Shown: positions 11,201-24,700 of the stretch, one piece after another | Numbering within the stretch: position 1 is the stretch's first letter | Layout: every line of letters begins with the position of its first letter | Source: Megachile rotundata | Taxonomy: Eukaryota; Arthropoda; Insecta; Hymenoptera; Megachilidae | DNA: 64,000 nt | NCBI RefSeq assembly: GCF_050947335.1 | Contig: NC_134991.1 | Location: forward strand, 5,146,001 to 5,210,000 | Reading direction: 5' to 3' | Position numbers and translations under genes: made by a program | The notes under the pieces: generated by a model | What the model was told of the DNA's origin: nothing | Databases searched by the model: none | The model's input: the letters and a program-made list of their open reading frames with translations, nothing else

Positions 11201-14200
11201 CCCCTGAAAACCGATTGCTTCGCTCTCTGACAAACCTCCCGCCATGAACGGCATTGATCGATTGTTGGACACCGTGGAAAAACATTTTTGTACCATTTAC
11301 TACGGTTGTAGCTTTTAATACTGGCCAGAAATTGACACAAATTTCTTCACATATTTCAGATTCGTGTACGGTTGGGAGTTGTGAAGTTAGGGAGGTGGGA
11401 ATTTAGGAATATGGGAATTTGGAAATTTGGGAATGTGGGGATTTTGGGATTCGGGATTTGTAGGATTCGGGATTTGTAGGATTCGGTATTTGTAGGATTC
11501 GGGATTTGTAGGATTCGGGATTTGTAGGATTCGGGATTTGTGGGATTCGGGAATTTTGGAATTCGGAAGTTTTGGGATTTGGCAATTTTGTGATTTGGTA
11601 ATTTTGGGATTCGGGAATTTGTGGACTTGGGAATTTCGGAATATGGAAATTATGGAATTTTAAGAATATGAAAATTAGGGAAAGTAGTGAATTTGGGAAT
11701 TTGGAAACTTGAGAATTTAGGAATTTGAGAATTTGGGAGTATGAGAATTTGGACACTGGGGAAATTGGAAATTTGGGAATTTGAAAATTTGGAAACTTGG
11801 AAATTTGAGAATATGGAAATTAGAGAATTTTCAAGATATAGAAATTAGGGAAATTTGGGAATTTGGGAGTTTGGGAACTTGAGAATTTGGAAACTTGGGA
11901 ATTTGAAAATTTGGAAATTTGGAAATTTGGGAATTGGAAATTAGAGCGGTAAACAAATAACTGTGGACCACAATTCAAAATAGCTACAAATTACTAACTG
12001 GAAAACCTGATCCAGAAAATGTAAAACTATTACTATTTAATCACCATGAAATAAAAATAACAGATAACTGTGTAGAAACCCAAATAACCGAAGTTTTGCC
12101 ACATCAACCAAGTGATTTATTTAAAAGGCCAACTAATTTTATCTTTCGCGAAGTCTGCTTGTATGTATAACTTAAATTTGATTGACAGTGAATGTATTGA
12201 AATATTTAGATACTTCCGTTTGAAGAAAACTTCACCTGTCTTACTATATGGGACAACACAGCACAAACTATTTTGGGTAGCCAATATTTGACATATAAAT
12301 TGAATGAAATTTGAGAACGGTGATAGATCGCAATGGAGGATCATGAACGAAACGTTAATAGAATCATTCAGTCAGAATTCATGCATCACCAACGCTTGCT
12401 GATTAATGCAAAAAATTTTCGTTACGATACGACTCTCACTCGGCTCCGTTCTGTAAGTCGAATAATTGCCGTCTGTCACGTTAAATGAATTTAATTGCAT
12501 TTGAAATTTAAATAGGACCGGACATTTGCATATAATACCGACATCTAACTAGCCGTATAAAAGTCGATAAAGCTAGTTTTCTGTTCTTGACTATTCTATT
12601 TTCGATGCTTAAATTTTCAATTTCTAAATTTTCCTTTAATTAAAAATTCATGTTAGTAATTAACTCCTAATCGTGAATGTATATGTATTTCTTAAGTTTT
12701 ATTTTTTTTTGTTTTTGTTTTATTTAGAAAATTTGTATATGCACTTTTGAATAATCACATCAGAGATTATTGAAATGTGACGAATTTTTTTTCCACGCGA
12801 AAATGTGATTGATAGCTTTAATAGTGCTGTCAACAGTCTACAACGTTAAAATAAATTTAAAAATCTACACACGTACTTAATGTGTACCTCATGGAATGTC
12901 TGATCTTAAATTTCGTGTATGTGCTTCCCCTAGGTCAATTTCGCAGAGAGCATACCAAGGAGGCGTGGAAATTGTCAATAAACGGTTGAAAATGGTTTTC
13001 CAAAATTTCCCTGTACCATCTGTGCACCACATTACGCACGAAGTGCAAGTATAATTCTGTTGCACATCCTTGGTTTGGAAAACATGCCCGCAATTCCGAA
13101 ATCATAGTTTGACGCTCTTGAGAGTTTACATGTTAGTTTTAACACATAAAATATTTTGCATATCGTAGATTTACTGTTTGTTGCTGTCTTTAACAAGATT
13201 GTAATTGTACTGTATTTTACCCAGGGTCAGTAGGCCAATTATTTTTAAAGTTTGGAGAACAATTTTTGAAATTTGGAAATTTCAGAATGTCAGAATTTAG
13301 AAGTTAAGAGATGTGGGTTTTTGAGAATGTTTAAGTAAAAAAGAGAATTCTAGAATTTGGAGATTTAGTAACTTGGAAATTTGCAGATTCAGAAATTTAG
13401 GAATTTGGAAATTTGTTACTTTGAAAACTTGACAGTTTGAATATTTGGTATTTAAGATACTTGAATGTTTTAGTGTTTGGTAATTTGCAGAGTCTTACAT
13501 TAAAAATTTTAAATTTATGAATTTGATAAATTTGAAATTTGTAAATTTAGAAATCCAAAACTTTCGAATTTGGAAATTTGAGAAATTATGGATTTTGTAA
13601 TTTGAGGATTTGAAAGTTTTCAAATTCTGAATTTGAGAATTTGAAAAATTAGTAATTTGGTAATTCCATGATTTGGGAATTTTCAAATTTTTAAATTTGC
13701 AAATGCATCTGAGAATTTAAGTATTTCGAAATTGAGAATTTGAATATTTCGAAAGTAATTATTTTTAGAATTTCGGAAATTTCCTACTTTGGGCTTAAAG
13801 AATTTTTTAAATTTCGGAATTTGTATGTGAAAATTTGGAAATTTTGAAATTTATATTATTGAAAATTGGAGAATTTCATATTTAGAAGAAGACTTTGGGA
13901 GTTCAGAATTTTTATAATTTGAAAATGTATCTATTATTGTTACAAAAATATTTATATTAGTTTTAATTAATCAGCAATATTTATTCATATAAATTAACAC
14001 CAAATACCAAAATTACAAGAAAAAATTCCAAATTAATATTTGTAGTCAGTAAAGACCAATACCTATGTAACAACGTTGAGTGAATATAAAAAAAATAATC
14101 TTAAAACTGTAATCACTTAATACAAATTTTGAATTAACATTTTGCACGTCTGAACCGTGTTCTAAGAAATTGAGTGAATACTAACAAATGTTTTACGTGT

Positions 14201-17200
14201 GTTTACAATAATAATACAGCTTAATTGAATCTAATCCATGTTTCTTAATCTATTTCAGAATACCATACTACCGGAAGCTGTACACTTTTGGGAGCGAGCT
14301 CTTATGGTCCGTGAAACGAAGGGCACCATCAGATTGAGCAGGTAACCTAATTCTTCGATTCATTAACAATTTGATAAACTATTAAAAACTGAAAAAAAAC
14401 TATAACTGCTCAAATATTAAAAAGGTGAACACATACTTTATTTTAAAAAAGCAGGATCCTCTTAACATTTGTAAAACGATTCCAGTTAGAGTTTAATGGT
14501 CATCATTAACTCTTGATGGTCATATTGGGATATAAAATGACACCAGCTAGTTTAACGTCAATTTTAGCCACTTTATACCCCGGAAATCTAAATAAATACC
14601 TTTTTTGAAACATCAATATTTTTATTATTTTTGTCTGAAAGCTGTTATATCTCAACAGTGTTCAGCTGAAATTTTCACCCATTATATTAAAATCGAATAA
14701 ATTTTTTGTGAAAACCGTCATTTTTTCAACTTTTTTACATTTCTGAATTTTTTCCATATTCAACGTATAAATTTACTGAAAATTTACTGTGAAATATATT
14801 ACAACAACTTTCAAAGATTATTTATAATTATTTTCTGGGGTCTTGAACGTTCCAATATACCAAGTATGTTATTCTTATACAAGATATGATCATTAACCAG
14901 TTAAGTGTGTTTGACGACTATATCCGTCATGGAGATGTGGCAGAATTTTGTGTCATGACGACTATATCCGTCATGCGTAAAATGTTGTTACAATTTTAAT
15001 ATGTAAATTGTAATTTTGGCGAAAACTAAATTATATTCGTAAATTGTAACATGTTTAATATGTTTAGAGGTCAACACGAAATGAAATAAACAAATAAAAA
15101 GTGTAAATGATTTGAGATGGATTCATAAATTCTTGAGAGCTAAGTCGTCATCGCTTGATTATCGCGCCCGCTGGTGTGGGGTTTACAAAAAGATTGCCAC
15201 AGTTAACTGGTTGAAGGTTAAAACAACTTGAAATATTTTTTCAAATAATTTCTAATTTAGAAGATAATTGCGTAGATAGAAGAAAACGAGGTACATGAAC
15301 GTAAAACATTTATGATTTGTAATATTATAGCAATGTATTATTACTTGTATGAGGCAAAGTGTCACACGTGAATTTCTATTATGTTTCAGGAAATGTGAAA
15401 GTAGTCAAGTCTTCGTTAAAGATCACCATACACATTGCATAGACACCTGTCGTTCTACTACTATGTGTGGTGACGTAGTCGTCCCTGAAGAACATCTTGA
15501 TGTAAGAAATAACTTAATTACTTTTTCTAACGAAATTATTAATAATATAAATAATATTTATAGTACTCAAAATATGAACGAAAAATGTATTTCTGCGCTT
15601 TTTGTGATTTGATATATTTTTTTTAATTTCTTCATAATTAAATTCTCCATGAATTTATTTAACTCACAATTTCATTACTAATTTGAAAGAAATTAGTATT
15701 TGAAGGCGTTCTTTGGTCACTAATTAAAAATTTGAAATTGAAATTCAAATTGTAGACTGAAAATAAAATCTAAAATGACAGTGTAGGAACTTTCAAATTT
15801 CCAAATTCCTAAATTTCTAAAATCCAAGTTCCTAAATTTCGAAACTCCCATTTCCATATTCTCAAAATTTCCAAATCTATTAACATTAGAATTCCCAAAT
15901 TCTTAAATTCTCAAATTTCCCTAATTTCTATATTCTCAAAATTCCCTAATTTTCATATTCTTAAACTCCCAAATTCTTAAATTTCTAAGATTTCCAATGT
16001 ACTAACTCCTAAATCCCCATATTCTCAAATTTCCAGATTCCCAAAATTACCAAATATCCGAATTCTCAAGTTCCCTAATCTCCCAATTCTTGAATATTCA
16101 AATTCCCAAATTCCCCAACCCCAAAATGTCCACATTCTCAAATTTCCAAAATTCTCAGAATCCAAATTCCTAAATTCTCAAACTTACAATTTCTCAAGTT
16201 CTAAAATTCTCAAATTCCCAATCTCGAATATTCCTTATTTCTTCAACCTCACTTTCATAAAAAGTTTACTTCACCAATTCTGAGGCTGTGCAATTATGCA
16301 ATCAGTAAAGCCCATTACTTCCGCAACTCATCTTGTGTGACGCTTACATTAAAACCTGAAACTAAAACATGCAATATATCCGTATAATTATATAGGTTTG
16401 CAGAACATGTAATGCAACAGGACACAACTGTGGAATTGCGGAGGGCAGTAAAGCCGGCCCAGGAATAGATGGCGCTGATTTTGTTTTTTATGTATCTGCA
16501 ATGCAAACAGCAAGATGTAACAAAGGATTAACCGTAGCTTATGCAGCGCATTGTCAGCAAGAAGCAGCATTAGATCGGTAAACTAATCACCCACTTATTC
16601 TCCATTTCACTTGAAGCAAATAATAATTCTGTTCTTTAACCTTGCGATTCTAAACATTTATAATTCAATCGCGGTCTAAAATGTATACTAATTTCGAAGT
16701 GCTGTAACGCTAATTTTTGCAAATTATATGAGCATAGGATTTTGTCAAACAATAGGTTACACAGATCATTTAGAATAAAAAGAAAGTTATCTAACTATTT
16801 CCTTTAATTATGATCATACATATATAAAATGTATTGTATTAAAGGACGAATACAAAGAATATTTTTATGTTAAAATATTTCTTCAGGGGTTTCAAGTTCG
16901 CTGATATTTTTTTTCTGACAAGAAGTTTTTGTACTTAATTTTTATTTCGGAAATCAGATATTATACGAAATATTATGCTATGCTATACATTTCTGAGTGC
17001 ATTTTACTGCACCGTAATCTATAATATGATAAGCGGAAAATTATATGCTTACATAAAAGAAATTATTAGTGACAACCAATGACAATTTAAAATCCCTCGA
17101 CAACTTAGCACAAAAATATTTTTCACATGTCGTTCAAGTTGTACACAAAATGTTTGTTGTATATTAAGTAATTGTAGTATATTGTATACAATGGAAAGAA

Positions 17201-20200
17201 ATATTTAAGTATGTATTAGATGTAAACAAAATTGAATTGTGTACAAAATGCGTAATGTAAAAATTCTATTTAAGACAATTTTATTTTTATAAATTTAGAT
17301 TTGAATAAAATAATAATATTAAATTGAAAAATATTAAACAGAAAAGTGATTATAAAAAGATCATTTTTTATTTGAATCTTGTAAAAAATCGATTTTTTTG
17401 TTTAAAATATTTGAGAAACAAATTCGATATTTTCTAGACCAATTGCGGGACACGCCAATTTGTGTCCTAAGGGTATAACCACGAAACCACAAGAACTGGA
17501 AACTCTGCTAAGTACCGTAAAACACGAGATATTGCATGCCTTGGGATTTTCTGCAAGTCTGTACGCTTTCTACCGAGATGAAAACGGTGAACCCAGAACA
17601 CCAAGGAGAAGTGATACAGGAAAACCGTTGTTGAACGAAAAGTGAGTAAACATTTTTCGTTGTTTTTAATTTAACCTTTAACTACTGCAAATATTAAAAC
17701 TTGCATAAATATTATGCAGAATCTGACATAAATAATCATTATCGCGTCATTACATAAATATATACAAATTATGTCGAATAAACATCAATAATTGCATTTC
17801 CTCCCAAACTACAAATTAACAGTAAACAATTACATTTTTCAACTCGACAATTGTGTTTAAAACAATATATTATTAATAATGAACCATTCTGAAAATTTGG
17901 ACATTCGTTGACCAATTTAGTTTAATAAAGATTAATCCTTAATTGATAATAAAAAAAATCATGGCTTCATGTTCAAAATATGAGAAAACTTATACTTCTC
18001 AAGTTTTCACGATGTTAATAATAATAATTATGATTATTCAAAAACAGTTCTTGACTCCCAAATGTTTTGCCCAAGTGACCAATACTATTCAAGTATTTAT
18101 AATTTAAAAAATTTTTTTAATTAATAATATTTTGTGGCGTACAGATTTTGTATTGACACTTAAAATTCAGTATATCAAAATCTCAACGTTCCAAATTTCG
18201 AAAATTCCAAAATCTGAAAATTCAATTCCAAAATTTATAAAAGCTAAACGTAGATTCTTGAAAATTGACAAAACAAAAGAAAAAATAACTTTTAATATTT
18301 TTTAAATAAAACTTCTCTGTTAATAAGGAAATGTAACGTTTGGTATTTGTTACGTGCAGATTACAAACGCATCAATGGAGTGAAAATACTATTAAAACCG
18401 TAATCCGACCGCATTGGCAAGTACATGATGGTTATATAGAAAGGTCTATGCAAATAGTAGTTACTCCCAAGGTTCGCGCCGAAGTTCGAGCTCACTTCAA
18501 TTGCCCGGAATTAGAGGGTGCAGAGTTGGAAGATCAGGGAGAAGATGGTACGGCACTGACACATTGGGAAAAACGAGTATTTGAAGTAAGTCGTCATTTC
18601 ACAACATTCGTATGTACCGAACGGATAAATCGTTTTTTTAACTTCATTTATAAATTATTAATTAACCCTTCCTAAATTAGAAATCTTCAAATAATTATCA
18701 TACAGATGAACGAATCAAAGTTTCAAAAATTATTTAAAATAAAATATAACAAATGAAAAATTAAAACATTTCTAGTAATTGTCACGAATATATTTGTATA
18801 ATATTAACAAAGTATTTCACTTACAAGTTTTATTATCTAATTAGGTATGACTCAACAAATGTGAACTACATTAAATATACTTCCCCCATTTTGTTAGTAA
18901 AAAATAATTTTTTTGACGAAAGTGATAGTTGCGAGACTACGACTAACATTTATAAACGTTAAAAACGTTCTATCAAAATAATTTTGCTTACATTGTAAAA
19001 TATATACGAAATATAAATTTTATTTTAGAATGAAGCAATGACAGGGACTCATACTCAAAATCCAGTTTATTCGAGAATAACACTCGCCCTCATGGAAGAT
19101 ACAGGATGGTATAGCGCAAATTATTCAATGGCTCAAGAACTAGGATGGGGTAAAAATCTTGGTTGCGATTTTGCAATGAAATCGTGTAAGGAGTGGATAT
19201 CTTCAAAATCATCTAGATTGTCGTATGTATCTTTAACAAAAGTGGAATTTAGAGATCCTATCCTCAGTAACTTTGACCTTCAAATATTATTAAGATCATT
19301 CTCATAAATAACCTTCAAGAAGATTTAACCCTTACTTGTTGTTTGTTAAGTTATTGACAAAAATATTATAATTATTATCTGCTCTTAATGTACACATACA
19401 ATGATCTTGATTTTTACATATGTTGTGAAGCTCCATATGTTGTCATCAGTCATTTTTTATTAAGAAATTATAAAAGAAGAGGAAACTATGGTAGCTATAT
19501 TGTAGTGGAACATCTTATACTATTAAAGATAAAGTATAGATATAATAGATTAGATTGTTTAAATAGAAATACACCTATGATATAGTGGTAATATAGTGGT
19601 GGAATATCCCACATTAAATTATATTTTTATGTAATATATTACATATGCATATTGCTACAAAATATATTCCTATGATATAGTGGTTTCATATGTGTAGGTC
19701 AAGGTCATTGGATATGGGACAATAATTTAAATTTAATTTTATACTCTATACTTTTTCATTCCTATAATCTTACATCAATTTTAATCAAAACACCATTGAA
19801 ATAAGAACAAGTGAAAGGAGTCTGAATGTACATATAATATTAATTGAGCATGTTCAAAATTGTATAAATAAAAAGTACACTGAAGCATTGCCAAACCAAA
19901 AATTCCTTACAAATAATATTAAAATAAGATATTACATTATGTCAATTTTTCAAAACTTCTTTTATAAAACATTATGTGTATAACATTGCTAATGAAATAA
20001 TTATTGTTCACAGAGGAAAGTCTATTCATCCATTCTGTAATAAAGTAAAGCAAGATCCATTACAAACAGAATGTACCGATGATCGAAGTTCGGTAGCACT
20101 CTGCAATTTAATTAGATATCCAGAACCATTACCAAAAATGTATCAGGTACAACATTACACGTTTTATTTTGAAATTAATTAAGATATACTTTTAAATGTT

Positions 20201-21764
20201 AGTTCCTATTCCAAAACTACTATCTATATATTCTGTATTTACTTAAGTTGCTTAATTGTTTTTTTTGCTAAAATTGCAAAATTTTATAATAAAAAATTAA
20301 AAAGTTAAAATAACTAAGGCCTAAGCAATAAAACTACAAAGACTACTTTTTGTTTATCAAAATTTTAGTTATTGATAAAATATATCCAAATGTATTGCTT
20401 ATTAAAGTTGTGATTAATAGTAATTTTCATTCGTGTTTACTAACATTGACTGTTGTATAAATATTCCTCTTATAAATAAAAAACACTTTCACTTTCCAAA
20501 AATGGCACTTACAGCCTCATTTATTTCTACTTTTTAACTGATCACAAATTGCATGTGCAATTGTATTTTATATATTTTAATAACTTAATAATGGCAATTT
20601 ATTCTGAAATAATTCTATTCTTGTAGAATTTCGATTCGATTCCTCACATACCAGCTGGAGAAGAACAATACTATGGAGGCTCTGTATCTCTTGCAGATTA
20701 TTGTCCATACATTCTAGAATTTACATGGAGAGCTCGAAATATAGTAGTCAGAGGATCTCATTGTTTATATGAAGAAAACAATCCTCGTAAGTAGTTATCT
20801 TGCCAATAATTGTGAACATTTATTTATTACAGTTTGATTAAAATATAGTAACACCAACTATTATAATTAATTGAAACTTTCTTTCAGTTCAATCCTATTC
20901 TTCATGTGCTAAATGCATTTTTTACAGAGAATAGCAAATTAGTTAATTCAGTAATTCCTTTCTTCTAGAATTATTAATAACTGTTCATTTTTCTTGTTTA
21001 AATAAAAGAAAAGTGTCTTAATGTTAATTAAACTCAAATATTTTCTTATTATTTTCTTTGCTAGATGCGGACAAAAATTTTGCGTTAGAAAAATATGGTC
21101 CACATTCAAGATGCTTTGATCATACAGACCAAATGTGGGAGGAAAGAACCTGTAAGCAAGCTCGACAGTGGAGACATTGGGGTTCTGGCTGTTATCAATA
21201 TAAATGTGAAGCTGGAAGACTACATATTATGGTTAGTGTTTTGAATTAAATACACTATTGAATATTATATAGTAGATAAGTAATTAAATAATTTAATACT
21301 TCCCCCCTAGAATGTACAAAATAAGAGTATATTTATACATATTTCAGGTTGCGAATTACACTTATACTTGTTACCATGCTGGTCAAGAAATTGCTGTTCG
21401 AATAATACAAAATGGTTGGCTCCATAAAGGTGCTCTAATCTGTCCCCCATGTCGAGATATTTGCGAGGTGAGAATAACTTCCTATATTTTTAGTACGTTC
21501 AATATACACAAATGCCAGTAAATCTTAAGTTGTAAGTTTTTCTTATTAATTCACATAATCATGCACACTTTGGACAAAAAATATTCACGTTTTTTGACTT
21601 TTTTTTAGGAGGAACTAAAAGAAAAGCACGAACATTGCAAGCCAGGAGATGAACACCCACCTGCAACCTACTATCATAGAGACAATTTATATTGCTCATC
21701 TGCAGGAATATTTGAAAACTGGACAATGTTTATCATTGTAATTTGTTTGTTAATTCCTAGATGA
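8259..21764 (+). CDS. leishmanolysin-like zinc metalloprotease (invadolysin), 5' partial, 12 exons in window
   Basis: A family M8 metalloendopeptidase. Coding exons: 8259-8289, 14259-14341, 15390-15501, 16396-16577, 17438-17641, 18360-18585, 19029-19222, 20014-20146, 20627-20786, 21065-21231, 21348-21467, 21609-21764. All introns are GT-AG and phase is kept throughout, giving 588 residues. The zinc site is HEILHALGF in exon 5. The third ligand is probably the His of LTHWEKRVF, about 102 residues later, longer than the 62 of Leishmania gp63 and in line with the insertion known in animal invadolysins. The Met-turn region reads NEAMTGTHTQ, followed by LALMEDTGWY. Cysteines are plentiful. The last exon ends in a hydrophobic tail (MFIIVICLLIPR), as expected for GPI attachment. 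The signal peptide and propeptide exons were not found and are probably left of the window. The first visible residues (LDDEKLDVIN) align with the start of the mature domain. Animal homologues act in cell migration, mitosis and lipid storage. Confidence 0.95.
8521..9669. repeat. 1.15-kb near-perfect inverted repeat (arms about 520 bp, loop about 110 bp) inside an intron
   Basis: The left arm (8521-9040) and right arm (9152-9669) are reverse complements with only about 15-20 differences over 518 bp. Both outer ends read ACAAGGAAACATATCGAACC. The 111-bp centre (9041-9151) is itself partly complementary at its edges. There is no open frame of note. It could be a foldback or long-TIR MITE. No convincing target duplication is visible (outer flanks TCTA and AAGG). 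In the leishmanolysin-like pre-mRNA it would form a 500-bp hairpin. Confidence 0.95.
9690..9960. other. GC-rich island in intron, possible element remnant
   Basis: About 270 bp of clearly higher G+C directly follows the right arm of the inverted repeat. It has no open frame, no recognisable terminal repeats and no RNA-gene boxes. It is probably a fragment of an old insertion. Confidence 0.35.
10790..11345. other. GC-richer intronic block of unknown nature
   Basis: About 550 bp of balanced composition in an A+T-rich intron. Minus-strand frames of 64 and 87 codons occur, but neither resembles a known protein nor has splice support. It could be a regulatory element or a decayed insertion. Confidence 0.35.
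11395..11945. repeat. degenerate G-rich minisatellite (GGGAATTTG family)
   Basis: Tandem 8-9-bp units of the type GGGAATTTG or GGAAATTTG. A higher-order 16-17-bp unit (GATTCGGGATTTGTAG) is repeated about six times at 11447-11555. Relative to the 945-1835 array the purine-rich strand is inverted. The minus-strand open frame (11403-11756) is an artefact of the repeat. Confidence 0.9.
13250..13930. repeat. degenerate minisatellite (GAATTTGGAAATTT family)
   Basis: A heavily decayed array of AATTTGG, AATTTGA and AATTTCG units in the same orientation as 11395-11945, within the same large intron. No gene is present. Confidence 0.85.
14897..15210. mobile_element. piggyBac-type MITE, about 314 bp, TTAA target
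   Basis: The ends read CCAGTTAAGTGTG and, inverted at the right, CCAGTTAACTGTGG. The left flank is TTAA (14893-14896) and the right flank TTGA (15211-15214), a one-base decay of TTAA. Just inside the left end, GACGACTATATCCGTCATG occurs twice about 47 bp apart. There is no coding capacity. It sits in the intron between the second and third visible leishmanolysin-like exons. Confidence 0.8.
15783..16240. repeat. degenerate C-rich minisatellite (CCAAATTCT family)
   Basis: Units such as TCCCAAATTCT and TTCCAAATT recur for about 450 bp in the intron before the exon at 16396. The orientation matches the 945-1835 array and is opposite to the arrays at 11395 and 13250. Confidence 0.88.
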
Positions 21765-24700
21765 TACGTTGCCGAATGTAGGTAATAGATTGATTAATAT
21801 TCAGAATACATAAATTTATAAATTATGAAATAATTTGTTCCACTGTAAGACAAACTGATGTTCATCGTACTCACGCTTTGGATTTATGTTAAACATATTT
21901 GCAAATTATTATGTAATTAGAATAATAAGTTTAACGAGGTATTTGTTAAGTGCCAATAGTAGTAAGTACAGGGTATTTTATCTAAATTGCATATCTAGTG
22001 TTATTTCATTCTTATTTTTATTGTTAGTTAGAATGACAAGACAACTTTTATTTTTATTGACTCAGAACCGTTTGAAAAAACAGATTCTTCGATTTTAGAG
22101 GAAAAATAATGTAATTACAAAAAGTTTTAAAAATCACATAAGAACTTTAAGTACTGTGAGAAGTTCAAGAGACTGCCTTTGAAAGAAATAAGGTTGTCGT
22201 TGGCCGAACATTTTACTATAGCGCTATTTCTGAAAAACAAAATGATGGCTAACGATAGCAGTCCATCTATATTTAGATATGTGTATAGTTGATAATGAAA
22301 GGCATTAGCCCTTTGCCTTGTTATAACTTTTAGTGTACGAGCATCTACTGAGCTTTGTACAATATATACTTCCATAGACATATTTAATAAAGGAAACAAT
22401 AATACATACCTATTATATGATCATTGGCATAACTAATATCTTTGGAAAGAATTAGCCAAATATGTTTCTCTAGCAAGCATTACAATATGATGGAAAAAGA
22501 ACTAGAAAATTATGGAGCAATATAGTATTTTCTAGAAAAAATGATTTAAGGAAAGCAGGCCCTACCATTCATACACATTAGGCATAAAGCATAAGTTCCA
22601 ATTGTTATAGCAAATGATGGGGCCTTCTTTTGTCATATTTTTATTATCCCTAGGGAATCCTACCGTACCCTGTATTGTAATTATTTCAATAAATTCTGAT
22701 AGAAGTTTAATTCACACTGGGCCCTAGGTAGTTATGCCAATGCAATACATCATACAATTCTTTTGGAAAACCTAAAAAGATGAGGGATCAAAGGTCGCAC
22801 TGATACTGTAAGCCTCAAACAGTGTTTGCTGTAACAAACTATATTGTGAAAGTCTCGAAACTCTAATTATGTAATAATTCTGTACGGCATGAATGAATGA
22901 GTGAAAATGATAAAACTATCATAATAGTATCAGATTAATATAAAATAAAATATTATTATTATTATTACTATCATTATTGGTAATAGATTCAGTACTTGTG
23001 ATAGCAATTGTAATAATAATAGTAATAGCTGAGTATAAAAGATTGATACAAATTTAAAGATAGGCTATGAAAGTTTCTGATTAAGGACTGCAATGTAATA
23101 AGTAAAAGAAGGAACATTAAAAACAATTATAATTCAGGAAAAGAGTACGAAGAAATTATCTTCTGTTAAAAGAAAACGATGTGCATACATAATTTAATAG
23201 TTAAATTGCTGCAAAAAAAGTAAATTAAATTATAATTAAATATTACATTTATTTTAAATTTAATTATAAAATATGATTGATAGTCATTTTATGATTGCTA
23301 ATATACATTCCAATTTCCAATGATAACAGATCATTGCTTCGGCAATAAAGTAAATATATTTCAAATAGTAATTATGGACTGTTGAATGTAAACAGCTGAT
23401 TGAAAGAACATTACAACCATTTCAAAGTTGTGAAAAACCATTTTAAATGAATCCTGTATTTTTTTAATATAAAAATAAAAAATATGTAAACCAATAATTA
23501 GAATGATACAAATTTAAGATGAAATATGATAGCTTAAGAAACTATTGTCCAACACTTGAGTTTAGAATTGAAATATCTATATACATAACATGCATATAAA
23601 TATTGTGCAAATGTAAAAATACATGACTTGGTGTAAAATTTCAATCAAGTGAAGGAAAACAGAAGTAGATCAGAACTTTTTAGAAATTATAATAATAAAT
23701 TTATTTCTATGTCACACTTCCCAAGACAAATTCAAATAAATTATAAGGTACCCTGTACTTATACTGAACTAATTACACCATATACTTGATTACTATTATG
23801 CTTTTTGTAGAGACATTGTGATTTTTCACATCAAAAGTACTATATAGTGTACAGTAACAATGTAAACTGCTAATGAAAGCCACTGAACTAAGTGAAGACA
23901 AGTGGTTAAAACATGTACATAAGTGCCAATTATATAATTGCCTATGTATTCCATACCAATTTAGTTGCTATTATATACATATGTTAACATGTTCAACAAT
24001 TTAGTGGTTCATATCTGTTTCTTAATCTTTGTTATGTAAAATATATATTTCTTTAAGTAACGTATTATGTATTAAATAATTGCCTTATATTCTGATATCT
24101 TGTTATTATAATTTTATTTATTTGGCATTTTATCAACATATGCGTTATTGTAACTATTGTGCAGAATTGAAAAGAAATCACTTAAAACAGCACAAGAGCA
24201 AAAGGAGTACTTCACTTGTACTATCACTAAGCAGCCAGTCTAACCCACATTCTTTCAAAGTGTCAACTTTTCTACTCTATACAGAATGATTTGCTGCGTT
24301 TTAGAAATTTATCTTTCATATCATATGTTTTAATTATAAAGAAATCAAATCATTTGAAATAGGGTTTAATGCGTTTACTACCATCACACATCTGAAAATT
24401 TTCTCATTACAGATCATTTCTTTATTTATATAACAATAATAATATGAGTCAAAAATATCCATATTGTCTAAATTTTATGTTAATTTTAAATGTTATGGTA
24501 GAATTTTATTTTCATTTGGATACTATACTGCTTTCGAAAATCCTTTTTCAACAAAGAATATGTGTAAACATAAGTTCTAGATGTGTTATGTTAAATTTTA
24601 TGCACTGCCAACCTCATATTGTTAAAAGTACCCTTTAAAACCTATACAATAGCTCAATTTTCTTTTAAATCAATAATACAAATAAAATTATTATTCGTTA

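Noticed and set aside
11146..11230. GGTTCGAATC-like tRNA B box on the minus strand near 11192
   Set aside because: No matching A box, acceptor stem or cloverleaf could be built around it.
11403..11756. 117-codon minus-strand frame rich in NPTNPESYKSR repeats
   Set aside because: Product of the 16-17-bp tandem unit in the minisatellite; no splice sites or homology.
22127..22399. 90-codon minus-strand frame downstream of the leishmanolysin-like gene
   Set aside because: No domain, no splice support and A+T-rich; likely 3' UTR of the plus-strand gene.
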